Source: Planctomycetota bacterium (lineage in GTDB: Bacteria > Planctomycetota > Planctomycetia > Pirellulales > UBA1268). Taken from it: DNA of 36,266 nucleotides. The translations under genes and the position numbers were made by a program. Below the pieces are notes generated by a model. The model saw nothing but the letters and a program-made list of their open reading frames with translations, was not told the origin of the DNA and did not search any database. Positions within the stretch are counted from its first letter, which is position 1. Each line of letters opens with the position of its first letter. Shown piece after piece: positions 30,364-36,266 of this stretch. The stretch is taken from assembly GCA_018970785.1 (NCBI GenBank), contig JAGWVR010000030.1, positions 1 to 36,266 on the forward strand. Direction: 5' to 3'.

Positions 30364-31329
30364 ATGCCGGTGAGTTCACCGCTCGTCTCGCGCCGCCACC
30401 TCCTCGCCGCCGCGCCGGCCGCGCTCGCCCTCGCCTCCCGCGGGGCCGTGGCGGTCGCCGCCGAGCCCGCCGCCGGATCGGCTCCGGCTCCGGTGGCGCC
30501 GCCGGTCGGCAAGCGGATCCTCCTCTCCTGCAAGCTGGGGATGATCCCGGGGGAGGCCGCCGGCCAGAAGCTCCCGCTCGCCGCGCGGCTCACCCTCGCC
30601 AAGGACGCGGGGTTCGACGGCGTCGATCTCGACCAGGCGTCGCTCTACACCCCGGCCGAGGCGCGTGCCGCGGTCGCCGAGTCGGGGGTCTTCGTCCACA
30701 ACGCGATCAACCATGCCCACTGGCAGCAGCGGCTGACCAGCGCCGACGCCGCCGAGCGGGCGACCGCCGTGGCGAACCTCGAGCACTGCCTCCGCGTGGC
30801 CCACGCCGCCGGCGGGAGCGGGGTGCTGATCGTCGTCGGCCAGGGGGGTGACGGCCCGGCGGCGGAGATCGAGGAGCGCTGCCGCGTCGAATTGAAGAAG
30901 GTGCTGCCGCTGGCGGCGTCGCTCGGCCAGCCGATCCTCGTCGAGAACGTCTGGAACCGGATGATGTACGACCACGACGCGCCCCCCGAGCAGGGGCCGG
31001 AGCGGTTCATCGCCTTCGTCGATTCATTCAAGAGCCCGTGGATCGGGATGTACTACGACGTCGGCAACCACTGGAAATACGGCCAGCCGAAGGAGTGGAT
31101 CCGTACGTTCGGCCACCGCTGCGTGAAGCTCGACATCAAGGGGTTCAGCCGGAAGAAGAACGCCTTCGTCGACATCACGAGCGCCGACGACGACGTGCCC
31201 TGGGGGGAAGTACGCGAGGCGCTGGCCGAGATCGGCTTTTCCGGCTGGGCGACCGCCGAGGTCGGCGGCGGCGACGTCGCCCGGCTGACGACGGTGCGGA
31301 AGCAGATGGAACAGGCGCTGTACGGCTGA
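30364..31329 (+). CDS. Tat-exported xylose-isomerase-like TIM-barrel protein
   Basis: This 321-residue protein begins with a twin-arginine signal, SRRHLLAAAPAALALA (residues 9-24). The mature part is a sugar phosphate isomerase/epimerase-like TIM barrel: AKDAGFDGVDLD (79-90), VFVHNAINHAHW, GVLIVVGQGG, PILVENVWN with Glu194, YYDVGNHW with Asp232, VKLDIKGF and GWATAEVGGGD with Glu299. These acidic and His residues fit the metal site of the AP-endonuclease-2/xylose-isomerase fold. Such Tat-exported proteins are common in planctomycetes and are usually of unassigned substrate. ATG 30364 has GGAG eight bases upstream; GTG 30340 is the alternative. It is probably in one operon with the preceding unknown secreted protein. 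Confidence 0.88.
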   Translation: MPVSSPLVSRRHLLAAAPAALALASRGAVAVAAEPAAGSAPAPVAPPVGKRILLSCKLGMIPGEAAGQKLPLAARLTLAKDAGFDGVDLDQASLYTPAEARAAVAESGVFVHNAINHAHWQQRLTSADAAERATAVANLEHCLRVAHAAGGSGVLIVVGQGGDGPAAEIEERCRVELKKVLPLAASLGQPILVENVWNRMMYDHDAPPEQGPERFIAFVDSFKSPWIGMYYDVGNHWKYGQPKEWIRTFGHRCVKLDIKGFSRKKNAFVDITSADDDVPWGEVREALAEIGFSGWATAEVGGGDVARLTTVRKQMEQALYG

Positions 31330-31348
31330 CGCGAACGGAGGTGGCCCC

Positions 31349-32572
31349 TCACCGCGGCGGGAGCGCGTTGACGTAGAGCTTCACGTTGTGGGTCGCGCGG
31401 CCGACGGCGACGATGTCGGGGCGGCCGTCGCCGGTGAGGTCGCCGACCGCGATGTCCTCCACCGCCACGCCGCCGGCATCGAGCACGGTCCGTTCCCAGC
31501 GCCGCCCGGTGGCATCGGCCCGGTAGACCGCCACCGTCGGCCCGTGGCCGGCGACCGCCGAGGGGTCGCTCGACCCGAACACGATCTCGTCGCCGCCGTC
31601 GCCGTCGAGATCGACCGTTGCCAGGGCGTGGCCGCGCGCGTAGCCCTCGTCGATCACCGCGCGCTCCCACGGGGCCAGTACGCCCCCGGCCGACGGGTGG
31701 CACACCGCCACCGCCGTGCCGTGCATCGGCTCGACCGTGACGAAAAACGGCGTCCCGTCGGCGTGGCGGCCGAGGCGGATCTCCCCCGCGCCGCTGCCGT
31801 CGGGGGTCGCGCCGGCGATGCCGCTCGAGAGACCGTGGCGCGCGAAACCGCCGGCGGTGCCGTGGATCAGGTTCACCCCCTCGCGGCTGGCGGTGAGCGT
31901 GTCGGCGCGGCCGTCGCCGTCGAGATCGGCATGGGTGTGGTTGTGCATCCGGTTGAGCGTGCGGTCGAGGACGGTGGGGAGCCAGCGGTCCACCGCCGGG
32001 TCGGCGGGCAGGGCCAGCGCCGTCAACTCGACCCCCGCCGCCCCGGCCACGGCCGCCAGCGGCGAGACCACCAGTTGCGGGCGGCCCGTGCCGAGGACGT
32101 CGGCGAAGCGCATCCGGTGGGTGGAGTGGAGCGGGCCGATTCCGTGGACGGTCCAGGGCTCGTCGAGGCTCGCCCCGCGGCGGAGCCAGTGGAGCGTGCC
32201 GGTCTTCGGCCACGAGGCTCCCAGCGCGAAATCGACCTGCCCGTCGCCGTCGATGTCGTGCGCCGCGATGCAGACGTTGTCGCGCGGCGTCTGGTCGCGG
32301 ATCACGGTGTGTTTCCGCCACGCGCCGTCGGCCGCGCCGGGATTGCCATACCAGTAGACGGCGTTTTCGGTGACGACGACGATGTCCTGCCGGCCGTCGC
32401 CATCGACGTCGGCCAGCGTGACGGCGTAGCAGATCTCCCCCGGGTGGGGGTCGATGACGCGCTGCGTGAAGCCGCTCTCCCCGGCGCGGGCGGCCGGTCC
32501 GAGGGCCGCCATCAACACGGCCGCCGCGGCCGCCAGCAACGCACGCCCGATCGACCAGCGGAACCGGCGCAT
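31349..32572 (-). CDS. FG-GAP/VCBS repeat beta-propeller protein
   Basis: The 407-residue protein has a signal peptide (FRWSIGRALLAAAAAVLMAA, cleaved near residue 31) and several Ca2+-binding FG-GAP repeats with the D-x-D-x-D-G pattern: LADVDGDGRQDIVVV, HDIDGDGQVDFALG, HADLDGDGRADTL, VDLDGDGGDEIVFG and VGDLTGDGRPDIVAVG. Such repeats build an integrin-like seven-bladed propeller, usually extracellular and often involved in ligand or polysaccharide binding. ATG 32572 has GGAGG upstream. It lies 62 bases after a DUF1501 gene and is co-oriented, so the two probably form one operon. The C-terminus, HNVKLYVNALPPR, seems complete. It ends 19 bases from the convergent TIM-barrel gene. Confidence 0.88.
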   Translation of the reverse strand: MRRFRWSIGRALLAAAAAVLMAALGPAARAGESGFTQRVIDPHPGEICYAVTLADVDGDGRQDIVVVTENAVYWYGNPGAADGAWRKHTVIRDQTPRDNVCIAAHDIDGDGQVDFALGASWPKTGTLHWLRRGASLDEPWTVHGIGPLHSTHRMRFADVLGTGRPQLVVSPLAAVAGAAGVELTALALPADPAVDRWLPTVLDRTLNRMHNHTHADLDGDGRADTLTASREGVNLIHGTAGGFARHGLSSGIAGATPDGSGAGEIRLGRHADGTPFFVTVEPMHGTAVAVCHPSAGGVLAPWERAVIDEGYARGHALATVDLDGDGGDEIVFGSSDPSAVAGHGPTVAVYRADATGRRWERTVLDAGGVAVEDIAVGDLTGDGRPDIVAVGRATHNVKLYVNALPPR

Positions 32573-32634
32573 GGAGGCCTCCGAGGAATGAGCCGGATCC
32601 CGGCGGCAGCGCCGGAGGTGCCACAGGTGCGCCG

Positions 32635-33990
32635 TCAGACCAATTCCGCCAGCGGCGCGTGGTGGTCGGTGAGGTACTGCGGCCGGCCGGTGAGGTCGGT
32701 GACCGTCGTCGCAAGCGGGTCGATGCCGAGGCAGTGGTAGAGCGTGGCGTGGATCTCCTCGAAGCGCACCGGCCGGTCGCGCACCTCGGCGGCCTGGCGG
32801 TCGGTCGAGCCGATCACCTGCCCGGTCCGCAGGCCACCGCCGGCCAGCAGCGCACAGGTCACCTGCGGCCAGTGGTCGCGGCCGGCGTCCTTGTTGATCT
32901 TCGGCGTCCGCCCGAACTCCCCCCACACGATCACGGCGACGTCGTCGAGCATCCCCCGCGCGGCGAGGTCGTCGAGCAGCGCCGAGAGGCACTGGTCGAG
33001 CTTGGCGCCGTGGTCGCGGACCAGCGCGAAGTTCTGCCCGTGGCTGTCCCACCGGCCGTAGGACAGGCTGACCACCCGGACCCCCGCCTCGACGAGGCGC
33101 CGGGCGATGAGCAGATGGTCGTTGCAGGTCGGGGCGCCGTCGTACTGGAACTTGTAGGGCTTGCCGTCGCCGTAGGCGGCGCGGACCGCCGGATCCTCCT
33201 TCGAGACGTCGAGGGCGTCGAGGAGCTTGCTGCCGGAGAGGACGTCGAAGGCCCGCTGCGAGAAGGCATCCATCCCGGCGATCGTGCCGGAGGCGTCGGC
33301 CTCGCGGCGGAGGCGGTCGACCGAGGCGAGCAGCCGGCGGCGGTCGCCGAGGCGCTCGAGCGACACGTCCTTGAGCGTCATGTTGTCGCGGTCGGGGCCG
33401 TCGGGCTTGAACGGGCCGTAGGCGGGGCCGAGGAACCCGGGCGTGCCCGAGTCGGACCAGGGGCGGTGGGAGGTCTTGTCCGCCAGGCCGACGAACGGCG
33501 GCACCGAGGGATCGACCGGCCCGACGAGCCGGGCGACGGCCGAGCCGAGCGAGGGCCGGCCGCCGAGCGTGCGGAGGTTCGCCTCCGGCCATCCGGTGTT
33601 GGTCTGGTAGGCAGCGTGGGCCCCCTCGCAGCCGACGACCGAGCGGATGATCGCCAGTTTGTCGGCGCGTGCCGCCAGCCGCGGGAAGACCTCGCAGATC
33701 TGGATCCCGGGCACGTTGGTGGCGATCGGGGCGAACTCGCCGCGGATCTCGCTGGGGGCATCGGGCTTGAGGTCGAACATGTCCTGGTGCGGCGGGCCGC
33801 CACCGAGGAACACGTTGATCACCGCCTTGTGCCCGAGGCCCGTGCCTCCCGGAACCTGCGCTGCCTGGGCGCGGAGAACGCCGGCGAGCGACAGCCCCCC
33901 GGCGCCGAACGACAGCCCGCCGATGGCGAGGAAGTCGCGCCGGCGGACGCCGTCGCAGAACCGACCACCACCGCCGCGGATCATGAGCAT
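32635..33990 (-). CDS. Tat-exported DUF1501 protein
   Basis: The 451-residue protein has a twin-arginine signal, RRRDFLAIGGLSFGAGGLSL (16-35). The DUF1501 core follows: VINVFLGGGPPHQDMFDLKP (58-77), ATNVPGIQICEVFPRLA, a central helical region, VSLSYGRWDSHGQNF, and the C-terminal VIVWGEFGRTPKINKDAGRDHW with the invariant EFGRTP. DUF1501 belongs to the alkaline-phosphatase-like fold and is strongly expanded in planctomycetes; its substrate is not known. ATG 33990 follows GGAGG. The upstream minus-strand open frame reaches far beyond it, but that is antisense to other genes. It is first in a two-gene operon with the FG-GAP protein. Confidence 0.95.
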   Translation of the reverse strand: MLMIRGGGGRFCDGVRRRDFLAIGGLSFGAGGLSLAGVLRAQAAQVPGGTGLGHKAVINVFLGGGPPHQDMFDLKPDAPSEIRGEFAPIATNVPGIQICEVFPRLAARADKLAIIRSVVGCEGAHAAYQTNTGWPEANLRTLGGRPSLGSAVARLVGPVDPSVPPFVGLADKTSHRPWSDSGTPGFLGPAYGPFKPDGPDRDNMTLKDVSLERLGDRRRLLASVDRLRREADASGTIAGMDAFSQRAFDVLSGSKLLDALDVSKEDPAVRAAYGDGKPYKFQYDGAPTCNDHLLIARRLVEAGVRVVSLSYGRWDSHGQNFALVRDHGAKLDQCLSALLDDLAARGMLDDVAVIVWGEFGRTPKINKDAGRDHWPQVTCALLAGGGLRTGQVIGSTDRQAAEVRDRPVRFEEIHATLYHCLGIDPLATTVTDLTGRPQYLTDHHAPLAELV

Positions 33991-34290
33991 GGCGAGGCCT
34001 CCACAGCCGTCTGACGGCCCTGACAATGTACCGCCCCCGGTCGACCGGTGCGTGTGGAGCTCGCAATCCGGGCCCGGCTTTTGCTCCGATCCCTCGACGA
34101 GCAAACGACTTGGAGCCGACGGGCGAGGTCGGGGTCGCTCCCTGCTCGGGAGTGGAATCCACTCGGCGCTCCTGCCGGCCGCCCCCACCGACCGACTGAA
34201 CCAGCGGGGGATCGCGGTCGTGCCCGCTCTGTGGCCGGTGTAAAGTAGCGGAACACGAACCCCGAAACCCCACCCCGGGAGGGGCAGTCG
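33991..34290. other. divergent intergenic region between two DUF1501 genes
   Basis: About 300 bases hold the promoters of both DUF1501 genes. A GGGAGGGG site lies just before ATG 34291. I could not define -35/-10 pairs, and a 66-codon open frame at 34048-34248 lacks any support. Confidence 0.4.
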
Positions 34291-35640
34291 ATGCTGTCGC
34301 TCGTCGACGATTCGGCCCGCCGCGGCCAGCGGCTGTGCGACGGCATCCGTCGCCGCGATCTGCTCCGCATCGGCACGCTGTCGGTCGGCGGACTGTCGCT
34401 TCGCGACGTCCTGGCCGCCGAGGCGGCCAGCGGCCGGCGGTCGCACACCGCGGTGATCATGATCTACATGTGCGGGGCGCCGGCGCACCAGGACATGTAC
34501 GACCTGAAGATGGACGCGCCGGCGGAGATCCGCGGCGAGTTCCAGCCGATCCCGACCAACGTGCCGGGGATCGAGATCTGCGAGCACATGCCCCGGCTCG
34601 CGGCGATCATGGACAAGTGCGTGCCGCTGCGGAGCGTGTACGGCTCCCCCGACGGCAACCACGACTCGTTCATCTGCTACACCGGCCGCCCCCTCCGCAA
34701 TCAGCCCTCGGGCGGCTGGCCGAGCATCGGGTCGGTCGCCTCGCGGCTGCTCGGGCCGGTCGACCGCGCCGTGCCGCCGTTCGTCGGCCTGTCCCCCGAC
34801 GCCGGTCATCCCCCCTACGGTTCGCCGGGGCTGCCCGGGTTTCTCGGCGTCGCCCACGCCGCGTTCCGCCCCAACGGCCCGGCGAGCACGGACATGGTCC
34901 TCCGCGGGATGTCGGCCGAGCGCCTCGCCGACCGCCGCGGCCTCCTCGGCACGGTCGATCGCCTCCGCCGCGACCTCGACGCCGGCCGCACGCTCGACGG
35001 CATGGACGCCCTGTCGCGGTCGGCGTTCGACATCCTCACCAGCAGCCGGCTGGCCGAGGCCCTCGACGTGTCGCGCGAGCCGGCGCACGTCCGCGAGCGC
35101 TACGGCACGGGGGACGCGCAGCGCTTCGGCGACGGCGCGCCGCGGAACCTCGAGCACTTCCTCGTCGCCCGCCGGCTCGTCGAGGCCGGCTGCCGCGTCG
35201 TGACGCTCAACTTCGGCCGCTGGGACTTCCATGCCGACACCTTCAACGGCATGAAAAACACCCACCTGCCGCAGTTCGACCAGGGGCTGTCGGCCCTCGT
35301 CGAGGACCTCCATGCCCGCGGGCTCGACAAGGACGTCGCCGTCTGTGCCTGGGGGGAGTTCGGCCGCACGCCGCTGATCAACAAGGACGCCGGCCGCGAC
35401 CACTGGCCGCAGGTCGGCGGCGCGCTGCTCGCCGGCGGCGGGTTCCGCACCGGGCAGGTGATCGGCGCCACCGACCGCACCGGCAGCGCGATCGCCGACC
35501 GCCCCGTGCACTTCTGCGAAGTGCTCGCCACGCTCTACCGCCACCTCGGCATCGACGCCGCCACCGTGCCCCTCGCCGATCACACCGGCCGGCCCCAGTA
35601 TCTGCTCGAGCGGCCGGTGCCGCTGCCGGAGCTGGCCTGA
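34291..35640 (+). CDS. Tat-exported DUF1501 protein
   Basis: This 449-residue protein is a paralogue of the divergent gene: Tat signal RRRDLLRIGTLSVGGLSLRD (20-39), then VIMIYMCGAPAHQDMYDLKM, PTNVPGIEICEHMPRLA, FVGLSPDAGHPPYGSPGLPGF, VVTLNFGRWDFHADTF, and VCAWGEFGRTPLINKDAGRDHW. The alkaline-phosphatase-like metal residues are expected in this fold, but the family lacks a proven reaction. ATG 34291 has a GGGAGGGG site. Another DUF1501 gene follows 39 bases downstream, so these two are probably one operon. No DUF1549/DUF1553 cytochrome-type partner, with which such genes often pair in planctomycetes, is present. Confidence 0.95.
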   Translation: MLSLVDDSARRGQRLCDGIRRRDLLRIGTLSVGGLSLRDVLAAEAASGRRSHTAVIMIYMCGAPAHQDMYDLKMDAPAEIRGEFQPIPTNVPGIEICEHMPRLAAIMDKCVPLRSVYGSPDGNHDSFICYTGRPLRNQPSGGWPSIGSVASRLLGPVDRAVPPFVGLSPDAGHPPYGSPGLPGFLGVAHAAFRPNGPASTDMVLRGMSAERLADRRGLLGTVDRLRRDLDAGRTLDGMDALSRSAFDILTSSRLAEALDVSREPAHVRERYGTGDAQRFGDGAPRNLEHFLVARRLVEAGCRVVTLNFGRWDFHADTFNGMKNTHLPQFDQGLSALVEDLHARGLDKDVAVCAWGEFGRTPLINKDAGRDHWPQVGGALLAGGGFRTGQVIGATDRTGSAIADRPVHFCEVLATLYRHLGIDAATVPLADHTGRPQYLLERPVPLPELA

Positions 35641-35679
35641 CGGCGCCGCCCGATTCCCTCTGGATCCCGGAGAACCCGG

Positions 35680-36266
35680 ATGCTCTCGATCGTCGGTGCC
35701 CGGTCGCGCGGCGGCTTCTGCGACTCGCTCGCCCGCCGCCAATTCCTCCGCATCGGCTCGCTGGCCGGCCTCGGCGGCACGGCGGGGGTGTCGCTGGTCG
35801 ATCTCGCCCGGGCGGAGGCCGTCGCCGGCACGCGCTCGCACAAGGCGGTGATCATGATCTACCTCCCCGGTGGACCGCCCCACCAGGACCTCGTCGACCT
35901 CAAGCCCGACGCCCCGGCCGAGATCCGCGGCGAGTTCCGGCCGATCCCGACCAACGTCCCGGGGATCGAGCTCGGCGAGCTCCTCCCGCGCCTGGCGGGG
36001 ATGGCCGACAAGCTGGCCGTGATCCGCTCGATCGTCGGCGCCACCGGCGACCACTATTCGTTCCAGTGCCTCACTGGCCGCAGCCACCAGCGCCAGCCGG
36101 CCGGCGGCTGGCCCGAGTTCGGCTCGGTGGTGGCCCGGCTGCGCGGGCCCGCCCATCCGGCGGCGCCCCCCTACGTCGGCCTCTCGCCGCGGATGCAGCA
36201 CACCCCCTACAACTCCGGCAAGCCGGGGTTCCTCGGCCCCTCGTGCACGCCGTTCCAACCCAACGG
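35680..36266 (+). CDS. Tat-exported DUF1501 protein, 3' end outside the window
   Basis: The first 195 codons are present. Arg-Arg signal LARRQFLRIGSLAGLGGTAG, then VIMIYLPGGPPHQDLVDLKP, PTNVPGIELGELLPRLAGM, SIVGATGDHYSFQCLTGRS and YVGLSPRMQHTPYNSGKPGF show a third DUF1501 paralogue. ATG 35680 has GGAG eight bases upstream. It directly follows another DUF1501 gene, as the second member of a tandem pair. The catalytic-end motif EFGRTP is beyond the window edge. Confidence 0.95.
   Translation, partial: MLSIVGARSRGGFCDSLARRQFLRIGSLAGLGGTAGVSLVDLARAEAVAGTRSHKAVIMIYLPGGPPHQDLVDLKPDAPAEIRGEFRPIPTNVPGIELGELLPRLAGMADKLAVIRSIVGATGDHYSFQCLTGRSHQRQPAGGWPEFGSVVARLRGPAHPAAPPYVGLSPRMQHTPYNSGKPGFLGPSCTPFQPN

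Noticed and set aside
34048-34248. 66-codon frame in the DUF1501 divergent region
   Set aside because: Arginine/proline-rich composition and no ribosome site; treated as intergenic sequence.
32635-36258. Very long minus-strand open frame opposite the DUF1501 genes
   Set aside because: Only 32635-33990 encodes a recognisable protein. The upstream part is antisense to two real DUF1501 genes and consists of charged low-complexity sequence typical of GC-rich shadow frames.

Overview
The window looks like chromosomal DNA of a GC-rich planctomycete, most probably in or near the Pirellulales. The evidence is three Tat-exported DUF1501 proteins, an FG-GAP repeat protein, two PQQ-like beta-propeller proteins carrying the W-x-x-(W/F)-RGP-x-R-(D/S)-G signature, a secreted protein with an autotransporter-associated repeat and a PEP-CTERM tail, and a Tat-exported sugar-isomerase-like protein. 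I see no insertion sequence, phage gene, CRISPR array or replication origin.

Layout. 1-2.2 kb: the 3' end of a PIN-domain toxin gene, a small membrane protein, a GNAT acetyltransferase and a decayed DoxX-like membrane protein gene. 2.7-4.2 kb: an exported DUF1254/DUF1214 protein. 4.5-5.8 kb (minus strand): a two-gene partner-switch module (STAS anti-anti-sigma factor plus RsbW-type kinase) ending in an intrinsic terminator, then tRNA-Asn(GTT). 6.1-8.4 kb: groES-groEL behind an unusually structured leader and in front of a clear intrinsic terminator. 8.4-13.0 kb (minus strand): a surface-polysaccharide operon read as glycosyltransferase, GDP-fucose-synthase-like epimerase, methyltransferase and sulfotransferase-like protein with a repetitive C-terminal coiled coil. 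13.0-15.8 kb (minus strand): feoA-feoB plus a small membrane protein under a Fur-box-like dyad. 15.9-22.3 kb: bioD, a PQQ-like protein, galT (minus), a peroxiredoxin with a dgkA-type kinase, an AqpZ-type aquaporin and a second PQQ-like protein (minus). 22.6-25.4 kb: a large secreted protein joining a C45-type Ntn hydrolase to an alpha/beta hydrolase. 25.5-28.9 kb: a small unknown secreted protein behind a long structured leader, hisI, and a PEP-CTERM protein behind a sigma-54 promoter with upstream dyads. 29.0-36.3 kb: an unknown secreted protein, a Tat-exported TIM-barrel protein, an FG-GAP/DUF1501 pair (minus) and two tandem DUF1501 genes (plus), the last cut by the window end.

How the parts work together. 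The polysaccharide operon probably makes and decorates a surface glycan. The PEP-CTERM protein would be sorted to the surface by an exosortase encoded elsewhere. Its sigma-54 promoter, with paired 15-bp dyads about 155-200 bp upstream of the predicted transcription start, suggests control by an enhancer-binding activator. feoAB is predicted to respond to iron through Fur. The most novel items are the two-hydrolase fusion, the sigma-54/PEP-CTERM control region, and the hairpin-rich leaders of groES and of the small secreted protein. All function calls come from reading motifs by eye; no database search was run.
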